64,000 nucleotides of DNA, taken from positions 620,001-684,000 of the forward strand of contig NZ_CP060717.1 in the NCBI RefSeq assembly GCF_014396585.1. Reading direction: 5' to 3'. The notes under the pieces are model-generated. The model had not been told where the DNA came from, did not search any database, and saw only the letters and a program-made list of their open reading frames with translations. The translations under genes were made by a program, and so were the position numbers. Below, in pieces: positions 8,575 through 16,739 of the stretch (position 1 is the first letter of the stretch; the number at the start of each line of letters is the position of its first letter). Source of the DNA: Sphingomonas rhizophila. Lineage in GTDB: Bacteria; Pseudomonadota; Alphaproteobacteria; Sphingomonadales; Sphingomonadaceae.

Positions 8575-9234
8575 TTAGAAGCGGTAGCCGATTGACAGCT
8601 GGACGATGGGATAAATCTTGAACTTATCGATATCGTCCTCGACTTCCTCTTCTTCCCGCCGGAGACTGGCCTGGAAATCGGGATCCGATGCCAGCAAGCC
8701 GGTGGCGCGCAGGTCCTTGACCGTCGGAGAACCCTGGAACATCCCGCCGGCTTCGATGCCGACCTTGAGGCCGCGGCTCAGGCCACCGCCCCAACCCAGG
8801 GTTAGGGTCGGCGCCAGCTTGTTGGCCTTGACCGTCCCGCTGAGGGTGCCGACTTCCTCCGGCGTGTAGGTTTCGTCGCCGACCTCGACGTCGTCAGTCG
8901 GCTTGGCGACCAGCTTGACGCGGTTGCGGTTGACGCGTGCGCCAGCCGAGAGGCGGAAGCCTCCGCCGAACGGGTGGACGTCGACCATGACGCCGCCCGA
9001 CTTGAGCTTCAGGTCCCCGTCATAGCTGATGTCATCAGAATCGACGTTGCGGCTGATGCCGAGGAAAGTGACATTGCCGCGCACGCCGAAATTGTCGGAC
9101 ATGCGATAGCCGACCTCCGGACCGATCCCGAGCGTTCCGCCCGTCACCCCGGCGGAAAAGCCACCGCTACTTTCCTGGGCCGCCGCCGGCGCGGCGAGAC
9201 CGAGCACGACCAAGGCCGTCGCGAATAGTTTCAT
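8575..9234 (-). CDS. Small outer-membrane beta-barrel protein
   Basis: A 219-residue exported protein. The signal peptide is clear (MKLFATALVVLGLAAPAAAQ, cut after AAA or AAQ). The mature part is Gly-rich with alternating hydrophobic strands (GGTLGIGPEVGYRMSDNFGV; MVDVHPFGGGFRLSAGARV; TLTLGWGGGLSRGLKVGIEA) and ends IVQLSIGYRF, a terminal aromatic residue used by the Bam complex. This is the OmpW/OmpA-like eight-strand barrel type. An acidic loop (REEEEVEDDIDKFK) precedes the last strand. It is divergent from the LuxR-type gene across 170 bases. Ligand or role cannot be told. Confidence 0.78.
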   Translation of the reverse strand: MKLFATALVVLGLAAPAAAQESSGGFSAGVTGGTLGIGPEVGYRMSDNFGVRGNVTFLGISRNVDSDDISYDGDLKLKSGGVMVDVHPFGGGFRLSAGARVNRNRVKLVAKPTDDVEVGDETYTPEEVGTLSGTVKANKLAPTLTLGWGGGLSRGLKVGIEAGGMFQGSPTVKDLRATGLLASDPDFQASLRREEEEVEDDIDKFKIYPIVQLSIGYRF

Positions 9235-9313
9235 GAAATACCCCGATTACGCTTTCATTCGCGGAAAGCCCTCGCTCCCGCGGTGCCGGTTTCGGGCGTG
9301 GGACGGAACTTGT

Positions 9314-9353
9314 CATACCCCACTTGAGGTATGCGCGATTTTTCACCTAGGAT
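9314..9353 (+). promoter_or_regulatory. Inverted repeat overlapping a likely promoter of the LuxR-type gene
   Basis: Between the divergent barrel and LuxR-type genes a perfect 6-base inverted repeat occurs: CATACC (9314-9319) and GGTATG (9328-9333), spaced by 8. A promoter-like pair overlaps it: TTGAGG (9324-9329), 18 bases, TAGGAT (9348-9353), about 50 bases before the GTG start at 9405. The geometry suits an operator for autoregulation by the adjacent HTH protein. This is prediction only. Confidence 0.4.
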
Positions 9354-9404
9354 GGTGCCGCCCGTTGTGTTGCACGATCGACGGGCGGTCGCGGGGGCCG
9401 GCGA

Positions 9405-10493
9405 GTGAAGCTTGATTCCAACCTGATTTACGACGCGGCGCTTGATGACGAGTTGTTCGCGCGGTTACCGAATATACTGGCCGAAGCGACGGGTTCGCGA
9501 AGCTGTGTCCTGCACTGGCGCGACCAGCAGGGAAGCGCCGAGGTTTTCGCCCACTCCGGCTATTTCAGCGATGACCATATGGCCGATTACGCCGCCAATT
9601 TCGTGGCCCATGACCTGTGGACCGAAGCGGGCATGCGGCAAGGATTCATCAACCAGGCGTGGCGGGTCACCGACCTGGTCGCGACTGACGATTTCGAGCG
9701 CAGCGTCTTCTTCAACGAGTGGATCCGCGCAATGGGTGACGACACCTATTATTGCAGCGGTTCGGTCATGCGAACGCGTCATGGCGATGGCATCGTCGGG
9801 CTGCACCGCGGCCGCGGCCAGGACGATTTTTCAAGGGAAACGCTGGGCAAGCTCAATGGCTATGTCGGCCACCTGCGCCGCATGTTCGAGATCAGGGCGC
9901 GTGTTGCTGGCCTTGGCGAACGCAATCGCCTGCTGGACTCGATGCTGGCCTGTAACGGACAGGCGGCGTTCGTCCTGGATCGCCACGGACGGGTCGTATT
10001 GGCCAGCCGCCCGGGCGAGACAATCCTGACGGACGGCAGCCTGCTCCGGCTTTCGCGTGGCATGGTGAAGGCGGCGCGGGGCGACGATGACGCCGCGTTG
10101 CAGCGCGCGGTCGCGGCCGCCGCAAGCCCGTCTAGTTCCGCAGCCTCCACAGTCGTGCTCCACGACCGGATGGACCGCGCCATTGTGGCGACAGCCATGC
10201 CGATCGGAACCGCGGTCCATTCGTCGGCGGCAGTACTGCTGAGCCTGCAATCGCCGCCGCCGCCGTTGCCAGGCGACCTGGCCAGGCAGCAGTTGCAGGA
10301 ACGATACGGGCTGTCGGCGGCGGAAGCGGATATCGCGATTCGCCTGGCGGACGGCGGTTCGCCCCGGTCGATCAGCGACCAGCGCCAATCGTCGATCGCG
10401 ACTGTCCGGTCGCAGATCAAGCATGTGCTGGCGAAAATGGGAGTGCAGCGACAAACGGACGTCGTGCGACTGGTGTTGCAGGCGCCACGGTAA
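9405..10493 (+). CDS. LuxR-type helix-turn-helix transcriptional regulator
   Basis: A 362-residue regulator with GTG start. The C-terminus (about residues 300-360) is a LuxR/GerE-type HTH: YGLSAAEADIAIRLADGG, then SISDQRQSSIATVRSQIKHV and LAKMGVQRQTDVVRLVL, the sub-pattern ATVRxQxKxxLxKxGVxRQ seen in orphan LuxR proteins of sphingomonads. The N-terminal ~170 residues resemble a PAS/GAF-like sensor with many aromatic residues; a second small domain with FVLDRHGRVVLAS (about 190-202) is PAS-like. No receiver or autoinducer-binding signature was seen. It is followed after 37 bases by a hypothetical gene. Target genes are unknown; the divergent barrel gene is a candidate. Confidence 0.8.
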   Translation: MKLDSNLIYDAALDDELFARLPNILAEATGSRSCVLHWRDQQGSAEVFAHSGYFSDDHMADYAANFVAHDLWTEAGMRQGFINQAWRVTDLVATDDFERSVFFNEWIRAMGDDTYYCSGSVMRTRHGDGIVGLHRGRGQDDFSRETLGKLNGYVGHLRRMFEIRARVAGLGERNRLLDSMLACNGQAAFVLDRHGRVVLASRPGETILTDGSLLRLSRGMVKAARGDDDAALQRAVAAAASPSSSAASTVVLHDRMDRAIVATAMPIGTAVHSSAAVLLSLQSPPPPLPGDLARQQLQERYGLSAAEADIAIRLADGGSPRSISDQRQSSIATVRSQIKHVLAKMGVQRQTDVVRLVLQAPR

Positions 10494-10530
10494 ACCTGCT
10501 GGTGAGGATTGGCGCGCTAGCACCGGCGCC

Positions 10531-11295
10531 ATGGATATCATCGCGTCTTACCAGCACGGTAGAATCGAGCAGTTGGCCGAGGAGGCGCGGGGGCTCGCCG
10601 GTCGAGAGTGCGACCATGTGCAGCGGGCGATCGTCTATCACCACCTGTACCAGCACAGCGGGGACCGGCACGCCTACGCGCTGATCGCCGCGCAGGCAGC
10701 CCTCCGGCTGGAGGATGCCTTGGCGAACGTCGAGGCCGCGGCCGAGCGGTCATGGTGGCGGATCGGTCGGGCGCGCGCGGCCGCCCTGGCTGAACGCGCA
10801 CGCGACTTCGCCGCGGCGCTTCGCACCATCGATCGCGATCGGTGCGAGGCGATGCAACTCGCCTACCGGCTGGCGCACACGCACGGGCTGTCGACATTGG
10901 CCGAGGACCAGCTTCCGGAGGAGTTGCGGCAGGCCTTCGCTAGCGACGATCGGCGGGCGCTGTTCCTGGCCCACCAGCAATGGGTGGAGAACCGCTGGGG
11001 GCTGGCGCTCGAGGCTGCGATCCACCGGCTCGAGTGGCCGCTGCGCAAGGGCGCCGTCGAGCGGGCGATCGCGGCGTTGCGGCCCGGGGTCGCCATGTTT
11101 TCGGCCGTCGAACGGCGCGGCTTCACGGTCTTCGAACGCAAGCTGTTCACCGACGACGCCTTGCCGCGCGCCTTCGCAGGCAACCCGGGCCAGCATTATT
11201 ACCGCTTGCAGCGGGACCTGGCCGACAAGCGCCGCCGTGCACGGGCCGAGGCGTGCGACCTGGCCGCCGACGACACGGTCGTGCTTGCCGCCTAG
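10531..11295 (+). CDS. Hypothetical protein, all-helical
   Basis: A 254-residue protein starting MDIIASYQHGRIEQL. It is rich in Ala, Arg, Glu and Leu and almost entirely predicted helical by composition (for example RARAAALAERARDFAAALRT and GAVERAIAALRPGVAMFSAVE). No signal peptide, membrane helix or catalytic motif is evident. The ATG at 10531 avoids a low-complexity N-terminal extension that would overlap the LuxR-type gene. It lies in the same direction 37 bases after that regulator, so the two may be transcribed together. Its stop overlaps the convergent dipZ stop. I do not recognise a family. Confidence 0.6.
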   Translation: MDIIASYQHGRIEQLAEEARGLAGRECDHVQRAIVYHHLYQHSGDRHAYALIAAQAALRLEDALANVEAAAERSWWRIGRARAAALAERARDFAAALRTIDRDRCEAMQLAYRLAHTHGLSTLAEDQLPEELRQAFASDDRRALFLAHQQWVENRWGLALEAAIHRLEWPLRKGAVERAIAALRPGVAMFSAVERRGFTVFERKLFTDDALPRAFAGNPGQHYYRLQRDLADKRRRARAEACDLAADDTVVLAA

Positions 11296-12994
11296 CCAAA
11301 GGTGAAGGCGTAGGCCTCTACGCCCGGGTCGAGGAAGCGGATCTCGAAGACGTGTTCCCCCTTCGGATCGCGCTGCCGAACCAGCTGGTAGAGGCGGTGG
11401 CCGGTGACCGTGCCGCGCCCGGCGGCGTCGGTGTCGACGCCATGGTCGTCGCCGAGCGGTTTTCCGTCCAGGGTCACGACATAGCGGATCGGACGGCCGT
11501 CCGGGCTGCCAAGCACCAGGTGCACATCGCGCGCGGCGAAGCGGAAGCGGATCGTCCCGTTCGGGGCAACGAGGCGCGACGACTGCTTGTCGATCGTCCA
11601 GCGGCCGGTGAGGCCCCACTGGTTGAGCGAGAGCGCGTCGGGGACGCGATATTCCGACTCTGCGCGGCGCGCACCCCGGGCGAGACGAAATTCTTCATCC
11701 GCGCGGTGCCGAGGTAGGTCTCCGGGCTCTTGACCGAGGCCCAGTCCGCGGCGGCCCGCGCGCCGCGCTGGTCGGCCGGGCCGGCCATCGCGCCGAGCCG
11801 CGCGCCGTTTTCGGTCAGCAGCCTGCGGATCGCAGCCTCGGTCCGATCCTCACCGCCCTCACCGAAGTGGTGGTAGCGGACCCGGCCCTTGGCGTCGGCG
11901 AGGTATTGGGCGGGCCAGTAGCGGTTGTTGAACGCGCGCCAGATGATGAGCTTGTTGTCGATCGCGACCGGGTAGCGGATGGCGAAGTCGCGGGTCGCCT
12001 GGCGGACGTTGGCAAGGTCGCGCTCGAACGCGAATTCGGGCGCGTGAACGCCGATCACGACGAGGCCGTGCCGGGCATAGCGTTGGTAGAGCGAGTTCAC
12101 GTGCGGGACGGCGCGGATGCAGTTGATGCAGCTGTACGTCCAGAAATCGACCAGCACGACCTTGCCCTTGAGCTGCTCGCGGGTCAGCGGCGGAGAGTTG
12201 ACCCATTCGACCGCACCGTCGAGCGGGGGCAGGGCGCCTTCGTCGGCAAGGCCTTCCGCGCTGGTTCGAGGCATGTCGTCGCCCACGCCCAGCTTGGCGG
12301 CGAGGCCCTGTTCGAGGCTGAAGGTTTGGGCGCTCGACAGTCGGGACAGCACGCGGATGTCGAGGCCAAGCGCGATCGCGGCGACGCCGACCAGGATGAG
12401 CACGCCGAGCACACGGCGGATCCGGTCGCCGGCACCGATCGACCGCTTCATCGCCGCGAACGCCCGGCCGCCGACGACAAGGGCGAGCGCAAGGCTGGTC
12501 GCGGCGCCGAGGGCATAGGCGAGCAGAAGAAAAGCCGTCGTCGCCGAGGCGCCACTGATCGCCGCGCCGGTGAGGATCAGGCCAAGGATCGGTCCCGCGC
12601 ATGGCGCCCAGAGAAGTCCGGTGGCAAGGCCAAGCACCAGGGATGAGCCGACGCCGCCGCTGTTCGATCTGGTCGTCAGGCGGTCGCCAAGGCCGACCAG
12701 CGGACGCATCGCGCGGTCGGCGAGGCTGGGGAAGATGAGCAGCAGCGCGAAGACCGACAGCAGCGCGAGCGCGATCCATCGGCCCCACTGGTTGGCCGCC
12801 AGCGCCGCTTCACCGCCGACCGCGGCCAGGGTCGCGACCAGCGCGAAGGTCAGCGCCATGCCGACCAGCAACGGCAGGCCGTTGGTCAGGAACGGACGGT
12901 CGGCGCGGGCGAAGACGAACGGGAGCACCGGCAGGATACACGGGCTGACGATGGTCAGGACACCGCCGAGATAGGCGAGCAGGAAAAGCAGCAT
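11292..12994 (-). CDS. dipZ: DipZ-type cytochrome c biogenesis/thioredoxin fusion (one frame break near 11674)
   Basis: This is a membrane thiol-redox carrier fused to a periplasmic thioredoxin domain. The N-terminal half has the CcdA/DsbD core: GGVLTIVSPCILPVLPFVFA near residue 10 and ATGLLWAPCAGPILGL near residue 125, whose cysteines pass electrons across the membrane. The C-terminal half carries a TlpA-like domain with active site WTYSCINCIRAVPHVNSLYQ and the FAIRYPVAID and HHFGEG strands, then a DipZ-specific C-terminal domain. That last part lies in another frame; adding one base to the C4 run at 11674-11677 gives SPGGARRAESEYRVPDALSL and a 567-residue protein. The start (TGATG, overlapping the msrB stop) suggests tight coupling to msrB. 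Confidence 0.84.
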
Positions 12995-13479
12995 CAGGCC
13001 GGCCGGAAGATCAGTGACAAGCCGTTGATGCAGTGGCGCTTGCCGGTCGGGCGCGGACCGTCGTCGAAAATGTGGCCAAGGTGCCCGCCGCAGCGCCTGC
13101 AATGTTCTTCGACGCGATCCATGAACAGGCTGGTGTCTCGGCGCGTTCCGATGGCGTTCGGAAGTGCCTGCCAGAAGCTGGGCCAGCCGGTGCCGCTGTC
13201 ATATTTCGCGGCCGACGAGAACAATGGAAGGCCGCAGCCCGCGCAAGCGAACACGCCCTTGCGCTTTTCCTTGAGCAGCGGGGAGGTCCAGGCGCGTTCG
13301 GTGCCCTGTTCGCGAAGGATGCGAAATCGCTGGTCTCCGAGCTTGCGGCGCCATTGCGCGGGCGTCAGCTTGTAGCTGCCGGTTCCGGCATCGGCGGGGG
13401 AGCGGGAGATGGCGAGCGCCGCCATCGCGATTCCGGCAAAGCCAGCCCCGAGCAGGGCGCGGCGGTCGAAACTGATCAT
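12994..13479 (-). CDS. msrB: Exported peptide-methionine (R)-S-oxide reductase
   Basis: A 161-residue MsrB that repairs oxidised methionine. It keeps the two zinc CxxC pairs (CAGC and CRRC), the TGWPSFW core and the catalytic Cys in RHCINGLSLIF. Unlike cytosolic MsrB it begins with a twin-arginine-like leader, MISFDRRALLGAGFAGIAMA, so it should act in the periplasm. It needs an electron donor there, and the following gene, overlapping by one base, encodes a DipZ-type carrier with periplasmic thioredoxin domain. I infer that DipZ recycles this MsrB. The start is the first ATG before the leader. Confidence 0.88.
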   Translation of the reverse strand: MISFDRRALLGAGFAGIAMAALAISRSPADAGTGSYKLTPAQWRRKLGDQRFRILREQGTERAWTSPLLKEKRKGVFACAGCGLPLFSSAAKYDSGTGWPSFWQALPNAIGTRRDTSLFMDRVEEHCRRCGGHLGHIFDDGPRPTGKRHCINGLSLIFRPA

Positions 13480-13542
13480 GGGAGATCCATCTGGAGCGGT
13501 TGCCCATTATACGCGGGACGCGGCGGGATGGATGCGCGATCG

Positions 13543-15312
13543 TTACGCGGCCATTCCGTCGAACTGCAAGCGTGCGAGGCGCGCGTAGAGGCCGCCGCGG
13601 TCGATGAGCGAGGCGTGGGTGCCTTCCTCGACGATCCGGCCGTCGTCCATGACGACGATTCGGCTGGCGGCGCGGACGGTGGCCAGACGGTGGGCGATGA
13701 CCATCGTGGTGCGCGTGTCCATCAGCCGTTCGAGCGCGTCTTGCACCGCCTTTTCACTTTCGGCGTCCAGCGCCGACGTCGCCTCGTCGAGCAGAAGCAG
13801 CGGCGCGTCGCGGCGCAGCAGGGCGCGGGCGATCGAGATGCGTTGGCGCTGGCCGCCGGACAGGCGCGCGCCGCCTTCGCCCATGAAGGTGTCTAGGCCA
13901 TCGGGCAGCGCGCGGAGGAAATTCTCGGCATTGGCATCGCGCGCGGCGGCCCAAATTTCGTCCTCGGTCGCGTCCCAATTCCCGTAACGCAGATTGTCGC
14001 GCGCCGACGCGGCGAACAGCACGGTCTCCTGCGGCACCATGGCGATCCGCTGACGGATGTCGGCAGGGTCGGCGGTGGTCAGGTCCACGCCGTCGAGGAG
14101 GACGCGCCCGCCTTGCGGGTCGTAGAAGCGCTGCGCGAGCTGGAACAGGGTCGACTTGCCGGCACCGGACGGGCCAACGATGGCGAGCTTCTCGTTGGGC
14201 TTGACCGACAGGCTGAGGCCGTGGAGCGCGGGCGCATCAGGCCGGGTCGGGTAGCGGAACTCGACATTGTCGAAAACCAGCTCGCCGCGCGCAGGGGTCG
14301 GCAAGGCCACCGGGCTGGCGGGCGGCGCGATGGTCGGCTCGGCTTCAAGCAATTCGTTGAGACGGTCGGAGGCCCCGGCGGCGCGAAGGAGGTCGCCATA
14401 GACTTCGCTCAAGGCGCCGAATGCGCCCGCCACCAGCCCGCCCGACAAGACGAACGCGGCGATCGTTCCGCCGCTCATCCGGCCGGCGGCGACGTCGATC
14501 GCGCCTTGCCAGATAATCAGAGTGATCGACCCGAAGATGACGAGGATGAAGGCGAGCGTCATCAGCGCCCGGAGGATGATGCGTTTCTTGGCGGTCGAGA
14601 AGACAGTTTCGGTGGCGTCGGCGAAGCGCTTGGCCTCGCGGCCCTGCTGGTTGAACGCCTGGACGACCTTCATCGCGCCGAGCACCTCGCTAGTGACGGT
14701 GCCGACGTCCGCGATCCGGTCCTGGCTCTTGACCGAGACGGCGCGAACCCGCCGACCGAGTAGCAGGACCGGGCCAAGGACCAGCGGGATCCCGAGCAGC
14801 AGCATCGCCGCCAGCTTAGGCGCGAGGTAGAAGAGCAGCGCGGTGCACAGCACGCCCATGACGATGTTGCGCAGCGCCACTGACAGGGTCGTGCCGACGA
14901 CCTGCTCGATGATCGTCGTGTCGACGGTGATGCGGCTAGTGATTTCCGCCGGCCGGTTTTCCTCGAAGAAGCCGGGGGCAAGGCGCAGCAGGTTGCGGTG
15001 CACGGCGAGACGGATGTCGGCGACGACCCGCTCGCCAATCCAGCTGACGAAGTAGAAGCGGGTGGCTGTGGCGATGGCCATCACCGCGACCAGCATCAGC
15101 AGATATTCGAACCATCGGTCGATATCCCCGCCGGCAAAGCCATGGTCGATGATCAGCTTGAACGCCATCGGCATTCCCGAGGTGGCGGCGGCGGCGACCA
15201 GAAGGGCGAGCAGCGCGCCGAGGATATGGCCGGGATATTGGGCGGCGAAGCGCCACACCATCCTCAGGCTCGAAAAATTGCGGCTCGGCTTGTCGCCCGG
15301 GGTGGTGGCCAT
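13543..15312 (-). CDS. ABC transporter, fused membrane and ATPase domains (MsbA-like exporter)
   Basis: A 589-residue half-transporter. Six membrane helices fill residues about 20-310, with the coupling-helix sequence ERVVADIRLAVHRNLLRL. The ATPase domain has Walker A GPSGAGKST, the Q-loop in MVPQETVLF, the ABC signature LSGGQRQR, Walker B LLLLDEATSALD and the H-loop in MVIAHRLATV, all intact. Such MsbA/LmrA-type proteins dimerise and export lipids or hydrophobic compounds; the substrate is not evident. It is a single gene, 63 bases upstream of msrB on the same strand and divergent from the PHB depolymerase gene over 132 bases. Confidence 0.9.
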   Translation of the reverse strand: MATTPGDKPSRNFSSLRMVWRFAAQYPGHILGALLALLVAAAATSGMPMAFKLIIDHGFAGGDIDRWFEYLLMLVAVMAIATATRFYFVSWIGERVVADIRLAVHRNLLRLAPGFFEENRPAEITSRITVDTTIIEQVVGTTLSVALRNIVMGVLCTALLFYLAPKLAAMLLLGIPLVLGPVLLLGRRVRAVSVKSQDRIADVGTVTSEVLGAMKVVQAFNQQGREAKRFADATETVFSTAKKRIILRALMTLAFILVIFGSITLIIWQGAIDVAAGRMSGGTIAAFVLSGGLVAGAFGALSEVYGDLLRAAGASDRLNELLEAEPTIAPPASPVALPTPARGELVFDNVEFRYPTRPDAPALHGLSLSVKPNEKLAIVGPSGAGKSTLFQLAQRFYDPQGGRVLLDGVDLTTADPADIRQRIAMVPQETVLFAASARDNLRYGNWDATEDEIWAAARDANAENFLRALPDGLDTFMGEGGARLSGGQRQRISIARALLRRDAPLLLLDEATSALDAESEKAVQDALERLMDTRTTMVIAHRLATVRAASRIVVMDDGRIVEEGTHASLIDRGGLYARLARLQFDGMAA

Positions 15313-15444
15313 GGCTGCGCCCTAGCAGTGTGGCGCGGGCGCCTCAATCGCGCTTCGCCGCGGGACAGGGGCGAGCAAATCTGTTGCACCTGCGAGCGAA
15401 CGGTTCCAGACAGGCGAACCCGCCGAACAATCCCCGGAGAATGA

Positions 15445-16674
15445 ATGCTTTACGACGCCTATGAGGTTCAACGCTCGCTGCTGGCAGGGGCGAGCAGGCT
15501 GGCCGGAATGGGCGCGGGGTGGCTGAACAATCCGGCCAATCCGTTCAGCTATGGCGCCGCAAGTCCGCTGGTCGCCGCAGGCCTGGAAGTGTTCGCCCAC
15601 GCATCGGCGCCCCGCGGCAAGCCCGAGTTCGGGATCGGCGAGATCGTCGTCGACGGAAAGCCGGTTGCGGTCACCGAGGAAATCATCGTCCGTCACCCGT
15701 TCGGACAGCTCAAGCATTTCAAGAAGGCAGGCGTCACCGGGCAGGACAAGCTGCTGATCGTCGCGCCGATGAGCGGACACTTCGCGACCCTGCTGCGCGG
15801 CACGGTCGAGCGGATGCTGCCCGGGCATGACGTCTTCATCACCGACTGGCGCGACGCGAAGAACGTCCCGCTGGACGAGGGCAGCTTCGACCTCGACGAT
15901 TACATCGATTACCTGATTGAATTCCTTGAGGCGGTGAAGGGCGACGACAAACGCCGCCCGCACATGCTGGCGGTGTGCCAGCCGTCGGTGCCGGCGCTGG
16001 CCGCGACCGCGATCATGGCCGAAATGAAGAACCCGGCGCGGCCCGCGACCCTGACGATGATGGGTGGCCCGGTCGACACGCGCCAGGCGCCGACCGCGGT
16101 GAACACGCTGGCGACCGAGCGGCCGATGGCGTGGTTCCAGCAGAACGCAATTGCGACCGTGCCCTTTGGCTATCCGGGCGGCGGACGGCGGGTCTATCCG
16201 GGCTTCCTGCAACTCGCCGGCTTCATGACGATGAACCTTGGCAGCCACCTCGTCAGCCATTGGGAGATGTTCAAGCATCTGGTCGAAGGTGACGAGGAAA
16301 GCGCCGATGCGACCCGCGACTTCTACGACGAATATCGCTCGGTCGCCGACATGACGGCGGAATTCTACCTGCAGACGATCGACGTGGTGTTCCAGAACCA
16401 CCTGCTGCCCAAGGGCGAGATGATGCACCGCGCCCACCGCGTCGACGTGTCCGCGATCAAGGACACCGCGCTGCTGGCGATCGAGGGCGAGCGCGACGAC
16501 ATTTCCGGCCTTGGCCAGACGAAGGCGGCGCTTGACCTGGCCACCAGGCTGCCGGGGTCTATGAAGCAATATCTGATGGCTAAAGATGTCGGTCACTACG
16601 GCATTTTCAACGGCCGCAAGTGGCGCGAGCGGATTGCGCCGGTCGTCGAAAAGTTCATCGCCGCCCATCGCTAG
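15445..16674 (+). CDS. phaZ: Intracellular polyhydroxyalkanoate depolymerase
   Basis: A 409-residue alpha/beta-hydrolase-like enzyme that mobilises stored polyhydroxybutyrate. It matches the PHB depolymerase family along its length: MLYDAYEVQRSLLAGASRLA at the start, RHPFGQLKHFKK, DVFITDWRDAKNVPLDEG, and the nucleophile motif LAVCQPSVPALA with Cys178 where lipases have Ser, typical for the intracellular type. The C-terminal WREKIAPxVxxFI-like WRERIAPVVEKFIAAH is also conserved, and the catalytic His is in KDVGHYGIFNGRKW. No signal peptide is present. It is monocistronic by spacing (65 bases to the next gene). It implies the host makes PHA granules. Confidence 0.93.
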   Translation: MLYDAYEVQRSLLAGASRLAGMGAGWLNNPANPFSYGAASPLVAAGLEVFAHASAPRGKPEFGIGEIVVDGKPVAVTEEIIVRHPFGQLKHFKKAGVTGQDKLLIVAPMSGHFATLLRGTVERMLPGHDVFITDWRDAKNVPLDEGSFDLDDYIDYLIEFLEAVKGDDKRRPHMLAVCQPSVPALAATAIMAEMKNPARPATLTMMGGPVDTRQAPTAVNTLATERPMAWFQQNAIATVPFGYPGGGRRVYPGFLQLAGFMTMNLGSHLVSHWEMFKHLVEGDEESADATRDFYDEYRSVADMTAEFYLQTIDVVFQNHLLPKGEMMHRAHRVDVSAIKDTALLAIEGERDDISGLGQTKAALDLATRLPGSMKQYLMAKDVGHYGIFNGRKWRERIAPVVEKFIAAHR

Positions 16675-16739
16675 ACCGTTTGCCGCGCTGCCGCCGCCGC
16701 TGTAGCGGTCATGTGAAGGCAGCAGCAGCGGAGGACCTC

